Of a stretch of DNA of 64,000 bases, positions 46,069 to 54,372 are shown in pieces. This DNA is from Korobacter sp963758505 (GTDB lineage Bacteria; Acidobacteriota; Terriglobia; Terriglobales; Acidobacteriaceae). Positions within the stretch are counted from its first letter, which is position 1. Each line of letters starts with the position of its first letter. The stretch lies in assembly GCA_963758505.1 (NCBI GenBank), contig CAVWVJ010000001.1, positions 1,922,001 through 1,986,000 of the forward strand. The letters run 5' to 3'. Made by a program: the position numbers and the translations under genes. Under the pieces are notes generated by a model that ran no database searches, was not told the origin of the DNA, and worked only from the letters and a program-made list of their open reading frames with translations.

Positions 46069-47961
46069 CTAGAACGTGAATACCGGGCCGAACTCCTCCC
46101 GTCGATCGTTCCACTCACGGCTGGGTGTTCCGGCGACTTTCAGGTAGATCCCGGCAAGATTGGGATCCCCGACCGTCGTATACAGAGACTGCTCGTAGGC
46201 AAACGTGCACCACGGATTCACCTTGTAGTAGAGAGTGGCCGCGGCCATACGGCTACGTGCACGCGATGGTTCTGCATCGAACGCCGTGAGATGGTAGAGA
46301 TCGCTTGCCTCCACCTGGTCGATCCCATAATGGAAGTACAACTGCCATCCCGCGTTACGGCCTGCAGGATTGGCGTTGAACCACCGCGAGAGCGGCAGGC
46401 CGAGGTTAGCGAAACCGCCATCGCTTCGAACCGGACGCTGCGGGGCAACGACCGCGTCACCAGCAGCGTTGCGCCCGAAGACTACGGTCGAGGATCCGTC
46501 GACGTTGGAGGCGTTGGCAAGACCAGTCAAGCCGTAAGCATCGTTGAAGTTCGAGAACAGCTGACCAGCGAAATAGTATCTCAGGTCAGCGCCGCGATAG
46601 GCTTTGCCGACGAGAGTAAACCATCGGGTAGGCAGTTGCACTTCGGTGGTTCCCCCCCAGCGTTTGCTGCTGACTTCTGCGCCGGTGGGAAAAGCGGAAG
46701 CGTAAGCAGCCGGGACAGCCGAAGCCAGCACGATCGCGGTACGCTTCCCGTCGACGCCGCTGAAGATGATCTGGGCCGGGGCAACGCCCTTGGCATGATC
46801 AAGCTGCCACTGGAAGACGGCACGGGCCTGGATTTCTGGACGATCGGAATCTGCGCCTTGGCGTTCGCCGTAACCAAGCTGGTTTCCGACGTCGGTGGGC
46901 AGGTTGCCGAATCCGGGCATAACCACCGCGAACTCGGGTGAAAACTTAAACGACCCGGAGATCGCTTGCGAGAAGCCGAAACGCATCTCGGGCTGGCGTT
47001 CGTAGAGACTACCAAAGGCAATACCCAGACCGGTGGTCTCCAAAAGGTTCGGCAGCGTGCTGGATCCAAACGGGGTCCAGTCTTGGCCGGCTTCAAAGAA
47101 CCAATCTGTCTTCCCCTTCGTGTAGTCCATCCGCATGTAGCCCAGGCGGATGGTTGGGGCGTTGCTGCGGATTGACGAGACGTTGCGATTGTCCGCGCGG
47201 CTGAAGACGCCTTCCCAGTCGAACTCGAACTTGCCGGTGATGGCCAGGTTCTTCGAGATATCCGGCCACTCGAAACTTGCTCCAAACCGGCTGGAACGTG
47301 CCTTCAGGTGAAATTCGGGATCATTGGTCGGCCCGGTATCGGCGTTGAGGAAACCAGGCAGCGGGAAATCGTCGCCCCGGGGCGATGAGGAGTCTTCTGC
47401 GATGGTTGACTTGATGAACCCGTAGGGCGTGACCCGGACCAATCCCAGGCGGAAGCTCGGAATCAATCCGTCTTTCACCGGAGGATCCAGCGGCAAGGTC
47501 CGGACTGGCGCCACTGCGGCAATAAACGTCGGCTTCGCCGCATATGCGTCGGGGTTGGTGATCTTGTCCAGTTTCTTGTGGTCGTCGGTGGAAACTTTCA
47601 GCGCTTCCGCCGTGGTGGTCTTCAGATCGGCAACGTTTGCCGACAGGTTGCTCGCAGCCTGCTGCGCGGCTGCCGCCTGCTGGTTGGCCTGTTGCACTCC
47701 GCTTTGCAATTGGGCCGCTTGCTGTTCGGCAGTCGTGTTGCCCTGTTGCAGCTGTTGAATCTGCGATTGCTGCTGCTGGATCTGGGACTGCTGTTGCTGG
47801 ATCTGGGATTTCTGTTCTTCGAGCTGCTCTTGCATCTGTTGCAGCTGTTGTTGGACGGTCGATTTCTTCGCCGCTTTTTTGGTTGGCTTTGCGTCCTCAG
47901 CCAGGAGGCTGATGGGAGCAAGCAGGGTGAATAAAAGTATGCCGCTGACAAATCTGCGCAT
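46069..47961 (-). CDS. Outer-membrane porin with N-terminal Gln-rich coiled coil (upstream copy)
   Basis: A 630-residue paralogue of the neighbouring porin. The signal peptide is MRRFVSGILLFTLLAPISLLA|ED, followed by a Lys-rich segment and Gln heptads (QQQQSQI three times) over residues about 35-115. The barrel again runs from FRLGLVRVTPYGFIKSTI to EEFGPVFTF. Long blocks are identical to the second copy (for example FFEAGQDWTPF and FTLVGKAYRGADLRYYFAGQ differing by one residue), while other barrel segments and the linker differ. This pattern suggests recent duplication or gene conversion with diversification of exposed loops. The 342-bp upstream spacer contains the MFS gene's CRP-type site, 199 bp from this start. 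Confidence 0.8.
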   Translation of the reverse strand: MRRFVSGILLFTLLAPISLLAEDAKPTKKAAKKSTVQQQLQQMQEQLEEQKSQIQQQQSQIQQQQSQIQQLQQGNTTAEQQAAQLQSGVQQANQQAAAAQQAASNLSANVADLKTTTAEALKVSTDDHKKLDKITNPDAYAAKPTFIAAVAPVRTLPLDPPVKDGLIPSFRLGLVRVTPYGFIKSTIAEDSSSPRGDDFPLPGFLNADTGPTNDPEFHLKARSSRFGASFEWPDISKNLAITGKFEFDWEGVFSRADNRNVSSIRSNAPTIRLGYMRMDYTKGKTDWFFEAGQDWTPFGSSTLPNLLETTGLGIAFGSLYERQPEMRFGFSQAISGSFKFSPEFAVVMPGFGNLPTDVGNQLGYGERQGADSDRPEIQARAVFQWQLDHAKGVAPAQIIFSGVDGKRTAIVLASAVPAAYASAFPTGAEVSSKRWGGTTEVQLPTRWFTLVGKAYRGADLRYYFAGQLFSNFNDAYGLTGLANASNVDGSSTVVFGRNAAGDAVVAPQRPVRSDGGFANLGLPLSRWFNANPAGRNAGWQLYFHYGIDQVEASDLYHLTAFDAEPSRARSRMAAATLYYKVNPWCTFAYEQSLYTTVGDPNLAGIYLKVAGTPSREWNDRREEFGPVFTF

Positions 47962-48159
47962 TTGCCCTCCGTGGGGCGCTTATATCAGCGCACGATCTGA
48001 TTTTTTTGTATCGCCGCTCACGACTCTTTGTGACAGTGCGCCGATGATCGAGCGGCGCTTAAGTGCTAAGCCGCTCTCGAACCCTTCGCCAGGCGCCACT
48101 TTCCGCTTCGCTGTCGAACCCTGATCCACATCGATAAGCATCGATACGTCACGCGCGAG

Positions 48160-48204
48160 TGTGACGTGCCGCACAGGATTCACGACCACGGTCCGTGATA
48201 TAAA
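48160..48204 (+). promoter_or_regulatory. CRP/FNR-type site and -10 of the MFS gene
   Basis: TGTGACGTGCCGCACA at 48160-48175 matches 9 of 10 half-site bases. TATAAA (48199-48204) ends 36.5 bp from the dyad centre, putting the site at about -43 relative to a start near 48211. This supports activation of the MFS transporter gene, whose ATG is at 48303. Confidence 0.6.
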
Positions 48205-48302
48205 CCGCCCCGTTCGCCGCGGATTTTTGCGTGAAACCGCGCCGCGTTTCCAGCGCACCAACGGGCTTCAGATCTTCATTCCTTTTTTCCGGAGGCCGCT
48301 CC

Positions 48303-49685
48303 ATGGCTGAGCACCCACGTCTTCCTAGAGCCACCAAGCTCGCCATGATCTCCCAGTTTCTGGGGTTCATGCTCGATGCCTACGACATGGCGATGGTCAT
48401 CGTCATGGCACCCATCCTGGTCAAGATTTTCGTCTCGCCCAAAGGCAGCGCAGCCTGGCAATACCTGACGATTGTCTTCACCTACTCCATCACCATGGCG
48501 GCGCGTCCGGTGGGGTCGGCGATCTTCGGCCATTATGCGGACAAGATCGGCCGGCGATTCCTGCTGATCCTCACCATCGGCGGCGTCGGTGTCATGTCGC
48601 TGCTCGCCGGATTCCTGCCTACCTACCAGCAGGTAGGAGTGTGGTCGTACATAATTTTCTGCATACTGCGCTTCTTCATGGGCTGCTTCTTCGGCGGTGA
48701 GTATGCCGTCGGCCACGTGTTCGCCATCGAACATGCCCCCCAACCGAGGCGCGGAGCGATTGGCGGATTCATTCAGTCCGGGTTCCCTCTCGGCTACGTT
48801 TTCGCGTCGCTCGTAGTGGCACTCATCTCCTCGCAATTGGGCAAAGCGGCGCTCGCGAGCTACGGCTGGCGCATCGCGTTCATGACCGGTGTGATCCCAG
48901 TGTTCCTGGCATTATTCATCCGCAGCACCCTGCATGAATCCCCTGAGTTCGAGCGCGCGAAAGAAGAAAAGACGATCCAGAAAGCGCCGTTCTTTAGCCT
49001 GTTCAAACCACCGCAGGTGTGGGACTTCTTCCAGGTGTTCTTCTTCATGACCGGATTGTTCCTCACCGATTATTCGGTTTACGGCTTCCTCCCGAACATC
49101 CTCACGTTAAATGGACGCGGTTTTAACACTACGACGTACAGCCTGATTTATGGCTTTGCGCTGTTCATGGCATTCCTGGGCTACAACTTTTATGGCTGGC
49201 TTTCGGACCGCACAGGGCGCAAGGTTCTTACCCAGTGGTATTGCCTGTTCCTCATTGCCGGAGGCATTCCCGTCTTCTACGTGCTTTATCACGCAGCCAT
49301 CAATCGCAACCTTTGGATGGCGGTATTGGGCACGTGCATGGCGGCGATGCTGAAGCTGGCCTGGGGCGTGGTCCCGGCTTACCTCTGTGAACGCTTTCCC
49401 ACCTCGCGGCGCGCCGCCGGCGTCGGTTTTGGATACTCGTCGGGCGCTTTGCTCGGCGCGTGGTTTGGCGTCTATGTGGCCTGGGCGCACAAGATCCCGT
49501 TTATTGCGAATATTGAAAAGCAGGATATGTGGCTATCTCCCGCCGTCGTGCTGACCATCGGCGCGACCATGACGATCGGCAGCCTGTTCTTCTCCCCGGA
49601 GACGAAACACCTGGAACTGCACGAAGTTGGGCGGCAGCAGCAGCAGCAGGAGGTTCCGGCGATGGAGACAGCATCCGCCGACTGA
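48303..49685 (+). CDS. MFS transporter, carboxylate/sialate-symporter type
   Basis: A 460-residue major facilitator with 12 predicted helices. ATG 48303 follows CGGAGG; the in-frame extension upstream overlaps the promoter. The MFS signature GHYADKIGRR (loop 2-3) and GWLSDRTGRK (loop 8-9) are present, along with FGGEYAVGHVFAIEHAP in TM4-5. Motifs and the LGFMLDAYDMAMV opening resemble the lactate/pyruvate (Jen1-like) and sialate:H+ symporter branch. The C-terminus carries a Gln run. The shared CRP-type site with the lactate operon favours a monocarboxylate substrate, but this is inference. Confidence 0.85.
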   Translation: MAEHPRLPRATKLAMISQFLGFMLDAYDMAMVIVMAPILVKIFVSPKGSAAWQYLTIVFTYSITMAARPVGSAIFGHYADKIGRRFLLILTIGGVGVMSLLAGFLPTYQQVGVWSYIIFCILRFFMGCFFGGEYAVGHVFAIEHAPQPRRGAIGGFIQSGFPLGYVFASLVVALISSQLGKAALASYGWRIAFMTGVIPVFLALFIRSTLHESPEFERAKEEKTIQKAPFFSLFKPPQVWDFFQVFFFMTGLFLTDYSVYGFLPNILTLNGRGFNTTTYSLIYGFALFMAFLGYNFYGWLSDRTGRKVLTQWYCLFLIAGGIPVFYVLYHAAINRNLWMAVLGTCMAAMLKLAWGVVPAYLCERFPTSRRAAGVGFGYSSGALLGAWFGVYVAWAHKIPFIANIEKQDMWLSPAVVLTIGATMTIGSLFFSPETKHLELHEVGRQQQQQEVPAMETASAD

Positions 49686-49705
49686 CCCGCTGTCCCGAAC
49701 GGGCT

Positions 49706-49736
49706 AGTGCCATCCCAAAACGGGTGGCACTTTCTT
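49706..49736 (+). terminator. Terminator of the MFS gene
   Basis: AGTGCCATCCC and GGGTGGCACT pair with one bulged base around a short A-rich loop, followed by TTTCTT. It lies 20 bp after the stop codon. Confidence 0.8.
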
Positions 49737-49874
49737 ACTAAGGTTGTGATTCATTTTCGGATTCAGACTTTTTTTTAACATTCTATTAACATTCGGAGAC
49801 AGGGGCACAGGTTCATCCTAAGCACAGGCGTATTCCCTACAGAACGCGCTAACCTGTGATTCGAGGCTCGTGCA

Positions 49875-50135
49875 ATGTCTGTTCTACCGGATAGGAATAT
49901 CTGGATTAGTTCGCGGGTGCCGCAACAATTGCAGTGTGCTGACTGCGGCCGCACTTCTAAATTCGTTGAATTTCACTCCCCAGACCGATATGAGTACAAC
50001 TGCTCTGTTTGTGGCAGCACCAAGCTGCTGACTCTTTCCCAGATCAATGCAATGGAATCGAACCGCTTCCATCGGGGGCCGGTTCTGGTTTCCAGCGGGC
50101 AACCGGGGAAATTGGTCAACCATATGAAGGGTTAG
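49875..50135 (+). CDS. Small zinc-ribbon protein
   Basis: An 86-residue protein with two CXXC pairs: C21-C24 (CADC) and C43-C46 (CSVC), spaced as in a zinc ribbon. The start at ATG 49875 has no strong Shine-Dalgarno sequence. The N- and C-terminal flanks are polar and lack hydrophobic segments, so it is cytoplasmic. Small zinc ribbons of this type bind nucleic acid or protein; no more specific role can be stated. It is monocistronic, with a perfect terminator shared with the convergent Gly/Thr-rich protein. Confidence 0.65.
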   Translation: MSVLPDRNIWISSRVPQQLQCADCGRTSKFVEFHSPDRYEYNCSVCGSTKLLTLSQINAMESNRFHRGPVLVSSGQPGKLVNHMKG

Positions 50136-50163
50136 AGCGGTTAACAGATGCTGACAAACAAGG

Positions 50164-50191
50164 AAACGCCTGGGCGATGGCCCAGGCGTTT
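50164..50191. terminator. Bidirectional terminator
   Basis: AAACGCCTGGGC and GCCCAGGCGTTT pair perfectly over 12 bp with loop GATG, followed by TTC on the plus strand and preceded by AAGG. It lies between the convergent zinc-ribbon and Gly/Thr-rich genes. Confidence 0.85.
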
Positions 50192-50214
50192 TCGACGTTA
50201 GTTTGAGTAACGAG

Positions 50215-50853
50215 TTATTTGGGAACGGTCGTCGTCTGGGTTGCGTTGTTCTGGGGCGTGCTCGTATTGTTGTTCGGCATCGTCCCATCGGGATTCGTGT
50301 TGCTTGGGCTCGTTGTGCTGTTTGGCACGCCGTCGGGATTCGTACTCGTGGTCCCCACGCCCGCCGCACCGGTTGTCCCAGATCCCGCGGTGCCCATGGT
50401 TCCGGTCGTTCCCGTCGTGCTCGTCGAGTTTCCGTTCACTGTGCTGGTTCCGTTGACGCCGGTGGACCCGGTTGCGCCGGTCGTACCCGAGGTTGCGCCA
50501 GGAGTGGTCTCATTGATGCCCGACGGTGCGCCCGTCGTGCCTACCGCCGAGCCAGTCTGACCCGCGGTTCCAGTTCCCATCGTCCCGGTTCCCGCCGCCC
50601 CGGTTGTACCCTGTCCAGCGACACCAGTTGTGCCCTGTCCAGCAACCCCGGTTGTACCTGCGCCTGCTGTGCCGGTTGAACCCTGACCTGCGGCCGATCC
50701 TGCACTTGCGCCCGCCGCAGAACCCGCTCCGCCCGCAGCACCCCCGCCAGCTCCCGCCGCGCCGCCGCCGCCACCTGCTCCACCCGCCTGAGCCATGGCC
50801 ATACCCACTGTGAACAATGCCGATGTTGCCAGTACGATCAGATTCCGTTTCAT
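50215..50853 (-). CDS. Secreted Gly/Thr/Ala-rich low-complexity protein
   Basis: A 212-residue exported protein. Starting at ATG 50851-50853, which follows GGGAGG by 7 nt, gives MKRNLIVLATSALFTVGMAMAQ, a signal peptide. The mature chain is almost entirely Gly, Ala and Ser in the first 50 residues, then Gly/Thr repeats such as GTTGVAGQ, GTTGAAGT and GTTGAAGV, and finally an Asn/Thr/Pro-rich tail (NPDGVPNSTT, NPDGTMPNNN). No folded domain is expected. Such sequences may be surface filaments or matrix components. Its plus-strand complement is Pro/Val-rich and open, but is not a gene. Confidence 0.65.
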   Translation of the reverse strand: MKRNLIVLATSALFTVGMAMAQAGGAGGGGGAAGAGGGAAGGAGSAAGASAGSAAGQGSTGTAGAGTTGVAGQGTTGVAGQGTTGAAGTGTMGTGTAGQTGSAVGTTGAPSGINETTPGATSGTTGATGSTGVNGTSTVNGNSTSTTGTTGTMGTAGSGTTGAAGVGTTSTNPDGVPNSTTSPSNTNPDGTMPNNNTSTPQNNATQTTTVPK

Positions 50854-51029
50854 GAAGTTCCCTCCCATGGGACGATCCGTCCTTTTTTCGGCGCGAAAGC
50901 GCCGCATCTCAACGTGTTTCTAACTCTTTGTTGGATGCACCGAATACATACCGGTTCGTGCAAATCGAAAGCTGCGGAATTAACAGCCGCTCGTGATTGA
51001 GGTCAGGCAGGGCTGCTCGTTCATTTAAG

Positions 51030-52694
51030 ATGGGCGCGCGCATGCGTATCCGGAACGAGGTTCCAGCAGGGCTTTGGTGGGTTCCCGTTGTCGCAATGAT
51101 TGCGGTGCTTCCGTTCTTATGGCGGGGCACCAGTAATGGCCACGACCTCACCTTCCATGTGAATTCCTGGATCGAGATCACGCGGCAGTGGAAGGCCGGC
51201 ATCCTGTACCCCCATTGGGCTGCTTTTGCCAACTACGGGAGCGGTGAACCGAGGTTTGTGTTCTACCCGCCGGTTTCCTGGGTGGCCGGGGGGGCGCTCG
51301 GGTTGGTGCTGCCGTGGAGGGCGGTGCCGGGGACGCTTTCGGCACTCGTGATGATGGCGGCGGGATTCAGTATGTATCTCTTCGCCCGCGAGTGGCTCGA
51401 CGAGCGGATCTCCGTGGCGGCGGCAATCCTGTATGCGGTGAACCCGTACCTGCTGGTGGTGATCTACGAACGCGGCGCCTTCGCGGAGATGATCGCCGCC
51501 GTCTGGCTTCCGGGGATCCTGCTCTTCGCGCTGCGCGAGCGCGGCGGATTCGCACGGAACGCCCTGCTGCTGGGGTTGCATGTGGCGGCGATCTGGCTGA
51601 CCAACCTGCCGGCGGCGGTGATCGCGAGCTACCTGCTGGCGGTGATCGTTCTCGCCCGGGCGGCGCAGCTGCGGAGCGTGGAACCGCTGTTGCGGGCGGC
51701 AGCCGCGATGGTGCTCGGATTGGCGCTTGCCGGCTTCTACCTCGTGCCCGCGGTGTATGAACAACGATGGGTGCAGATCGGACAGGCTGTATCGCAGGGG
51801 GCGTCGCCGCAGGAGAACTTCCTGTTCGCCCATACTGCCGATGCGGAGCACGATGCCGTGCTGCTGCGGACCTCGGTGTTTGCGGCGACCGAGTTGCTCG
51901 CGGCGGTGCTGTTCGCGGCGTTCGCCAGGCCGCTGCGACAGCGATCGATCACGCTCTACAACCTGCTGCTGGGAATGGTGGTGCTGGCTGCCTTCCTCAT
52001 GATGCCGGTCAGCATCCTGGTATGGAAGTACGCGCCGAAGCTGATGTACGTGCAGTTTCCCTGGCGCTGGCTGCTGGTGCTCAACGTCGCCTTGGCAGTG
52101 TTCGCGGCGGTAAGCTTCACCCGTACGCGGGCAGCGAGGCTGGCGCTGTTCGTGGTGGTTCCCGCGGTCATTGGCCTCTGCTATTGGAGGTTCCAGCAGC
52201 CGATTTACCCGGAAGATCGTCCGGTGGCGTTGGCGGAGGCGATCGACTCCGGCGTCGGCTACGAAGGCACGGACGAGTACACGCCGACGCAGGCGGATAA
52301 CTCCAACCTGGAGGCCAATGCGCCGCGGATCGCGATCCGGATTACGAGCCAGAACGAGGAGCAGCGGAAGCTGGAGCCTGGATCCCTGGTACATAGCGCA
52401 TTCCAGGTGTGGGGACCGGAGAAGAAGCGGCTGACGATCGACTCCCAGGTGCCGACGCGCGACACTCTGCGGCTCCTCGACTATCCGGCGTGGAAGGTAA
52501 GAGTGGACGGAAGGGCCTATCAGCCCGAGACGGAAGATGGCACGGGACGCATGGTGCTGGAGCTTCCCGCGGGACATCATGAGGTCGCGATTGACTACGG
52601 GTGGACGGCGGATCGGAGCTGGGGAATCGCCCTGTCCGTGCTCGCGGCGTTCGTGGCTGTGGGATTGAGGGTCAAAGGCAACGCTTCTCAGTGA
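51030..52694 (+). CDS. PTPS-related membrane protein (GT-C-like)
   Basis: A 554-residue integral membrane protein with about 12 helices. The first periplasmic loop holds GHDLTFHVNSWIE followed by QWKAGILYPHW, and the segment GEPRFVFYPP comes next. This resembles the 6-pyruvoyl-tetrahydropterin-synthase-related membrane family, itself similar to GT-C glycosyltransferases and YfhO-type proteins in which acidic residues of the first loop are catalytic. The C-terminal 150 residues form a soluble beta domain (PAWKVRVDGRAYQPE, GHHEVAIDYG). ATG 51030 or ATG 51042 could start it; neither has a strong ribosome-binding site. Likely to act in surface polysaccharide or glycolipid synthesis, which is inference. 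Confidence 0.7.
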   Translation: MGARMRIRNEVPAGLWWVPVVAMIAVLPFLWRGTSNGHDLTFHVNSWIEITRQWKAGILYPHWAAFANYGSGEPRFVFYPPVSWVAGGALGLVLPWRAVPGTLSALVMMAAGFSMYLFAREWLDERISVAAAILYAVNPYLLVVIYERGAFAEMIAAVWLPGILLFALRERGGFARNALLLGLHVAAIWLTNLPAAVIASYLLAVIVLARAAQLRSVEPLLRAAAAMVLGLALAGFYLVPAVYEQRWVQIGQAVSQGASPQENFLFAHTADAEHDAVLLRTSVFAATELLAAVLFAAFARPLRQRSITLYNLLLGMVVLAAFLMMPVSILVWKYAPKLMYVQFPWRWLLVLNVALAVFAAVSFTRTRAARLALFVVVPAVIGLCYWRFQQPIYPEDRPVALAEAIDSGVGYEGTDEYTPTQADNSNLEANAPRIAIRITSQNEEQRKLEPGSLVHSAFQVWGPEKKRLTIDSQVPTRDTLRLLDYPAWKVRVDGRAYQPETEDGTGRMVLELPAGHHEVAIDYGWTADRSWGIALSVLAAFVAVGLRVKGNASQ

Positions 52695-52726
52695 CTCCGT
52701 ATCTTCGTGGTAGGTGTTGACGGTCA

Positions 52727-53347
52727 ATGCGACGCATATTGGTAGCGACGTCGAATCCGGGCAAGATCCGCGACTTTGTCGGGGCGGCGCGGGTGCATGA
52801 TGTCGAGTTGGACCTCTTGCCCGCATACAAGCAGATCGAGGCTCCTGCCGAAGATGGCGAGACCTTCGAGGCGAATGCGCGGATCAAGGCCGACTACTAC
52901 AGCCGCCATGTTCCGGGACAGCTCGTGCTCGCCGACGATTCGGGGCTCGAGGTGGATGCGTTGGGCGGCGCTCCCGGCGTGCGCTCGGCGCGCTACGCGA
53001 CGGATGAGGTCGGTTACACGGGCGACGACATCGATGACAAGAACAACGAGCTCGTGCTTGAGCGGTTGCGCGAAGTTCCCGATGATCGGCGCAGCGGGCG
53101 GTTTGTATGCGTGCTGGCGCTGGCGCGCGATGGCGTGACGCTTGCGACGTTCCGCGGTAAGGCGGAAGGACAGATCCTGCGCGAGTTGCGCGGGGCACAT
53201 GGCTTTGGCTACGACCCGATGTTTTTCTTCCCTCAGATCGGGAAGACCTTCGCGGAGCTGAGCGCGGAGGAGAAGTCGCAGTACAGCCATCGCGGGGCGG
53301 CATTCCGGAAATTTCTAGAGTGGGCTGACGAACATCAAAAGCTTTAA
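52727..53347 (+). CDS. rdgB: XTP/dITP diphosphatase
   Basis: A 206-residue Ham1/RdgB nucleotide pyrophosphatase that removes non-canonical purine triphosphates (ITP, dITP, XTP) from the pool. Family motifs are all present: ATSNPGKIRDF at the N-terminus (residues 7-17), ADDSGLEVDALGGAPGVRSARYA in the middle, GFGYDPMFF and the C-terminal SHRGAAFRKF. Length and organisation are standard for bacteria. The start ATG 52727 lies 32 bp after the membrane protein gene. Confidence 0.96.
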   Translation: MRRILVATSNPGKIRDFVGAARVHDVELDLLPAYKQIEAPAEDGETFEANARIKADYYSRHVPGQLVLADDSGLEVDALGGAPGVRSARYATDEVGYTGDDIDDKNNELVLERLREVPDDRRSGRFVCVLALARDGVTLATFRGKAEGQILRELRGAHGFGYDPMFFFPQIGKTFAELSAEEKSQYSHRGAAFRKFLEWADEHQKL

Positions 53348-53435
53348 CCCAGAGGACACGGAGATACACGAGGGATTTTGATTTCTGAATCCACCAACCT
53401 CGTTTACCTTCGCGCCTCCGTGGTAAATGATTTTT

Positions 53436-53990
53436 CTAGCTCACAATCTCGAAGCGTTCGCGCGGGTTGTTGCAGATGGCGCAGCGCACGAGATTGATGT
53501 CCGCCGTGGTGTAGCCGCAGACGGGGCAGACGAAGTACTGGACATCCCCCTGCCCTATCTTCAGTGAATCGAGGGCGGCGCGGAAGAGCTTTGCGTGCTC
53601 TGCCTCGGCCTCGAGGGCATAGGAGAAGGTGCGCGCGGCGGCGTTCTGGCGGCTCGCTTTGGCTTCGGAGACGAACTCCGGATACATGACGTCGCGCTCG
53701 TACTCCTCGCCTTGAATCGCGGCTTCGAGGTTGGTGGCGGTGTCGTGGACCTGGACGGGCTGGATGGAACGCCGGGGGTCGGCGCCGAGGGAGCGAATCA
53801 CCTTGGCATGGTTGTCGGCGTGGATCTGTTCGGCGCGGGCGGCGGCGCGGAAGAGGCTCGCCACATCGCGATAGCCGTCCATGTCGGCCTGCACGGCAAA
53901 GAGGCGATAACGGACCCGGGCGTTGCTCTCGCCTTCATAGGCGGTTTGAAGATGTTGAAGGGTGAGGGACTCCACGGCAACGGTTGACAT
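53436..53990 (-). CDS. Rubrerythrin
   Basis: A 184-residue non-haem iron peroxidase protecting against peroxide in low-oxygen conditions. The N-terminal four-helix ferritin-like domain has the di-iron ligands in YEGESNARVRY, EQIHADNH and EGEEYERDVMYPEF/EAEAEHAKLF. The C-terminal rubredoxin-like domain has CPVCGY and CAICNNPRERF. The start ATG 53988-53990 follows GGAGG at 5 nt. A degenerate CRP-like site lies 49 bp upstream. Its presence fits a lifestyle exposed to microoxic or anoxic conditions, in line with the multihaem cytochromes. Confidence 0.94.
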   Translation of the reverse strand: MSTVAVESLTLQHLQTAYEGESNARVRYRLFAVQADMDGYRDVASLFRAAARAEQIHADNHAKVIRSLGADPRRSIQPVQVHDTATNLEAAIQGEEYERDVMYPEFVSEAKASRQNAAARTFSYALEAEAEHAKLFRAALDSLKIGQGDVQYFVCPVCGYTTADINLVRCAICNNPRERFEIVS

Positions 53991-54372
53991 GAATGCCTCC
54001 TGCGAAAACCATGCTACGGGGCGCTGACTGCGGGCGTCTGTGACCGGGAACACGTAAGTGGGAGACATCGAAGGCGTTTACTTCTTAGTATCGGATACCC
54101 CCCTCCCCCGCCCTCTTGCAGTTTCAGCAGCTTAGGCTGTGGAAAACCCGCAAAATCTTCTATCCAGAGAATTTACGGGCAAAATATTCCAAAGATGGGA
54201 GTTAGCCTCGATTTTTCGGGTGAACACCCCTTTCTCCCGAAGCGGAGGGTTAATCAGTTGTGAACGATCAAGAAGGCCCAGTGAGAGTGCCCCACGAAAA
54301 CAGAATAAGAGGGTCGTGTCACGATGTCTGTGATGGGTGACGCGGGGGAGTGTGACGGGGGGCGGGGTATCT
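53991..54372. other. Intergenic region with a weak CRP-like site
   Basis: Spacer between rubrerythrin (minus) and the end of the TIR gene (minus). TGTGACCGGGAACACG at 54039-54054 keeps the left half-site but only 3 of 5 bases on the right. TAGCAT (54011-54016, minus) lies 35.5 bp from its centre, matching the class II geometry of the better sites. The remainder has C-runs and no gene. Confidence 0.35.

Noticed and set aside
48131..48146. Palindrome ATCGATAAGCATCGAT
   Set aside because: Short, with self-complementary ATCGAT boxes that also occur elsewhere by chance (for example near 45990). No consistent position relative to a promoter.
51117..52826. 569-codon minus-strand open frame
   Set aside because: It is antisense to the PTPS-related membrane protein and composed mainly of Arg, His and Gln.
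54300..54360. GTCACGATGTCTGTGATGGGTGAC cluster of half-sites
   Set aside because: The half-sites are in the wrong orientation or spacing for TGTGA-N6-TCACA, and no gene starts downstream.
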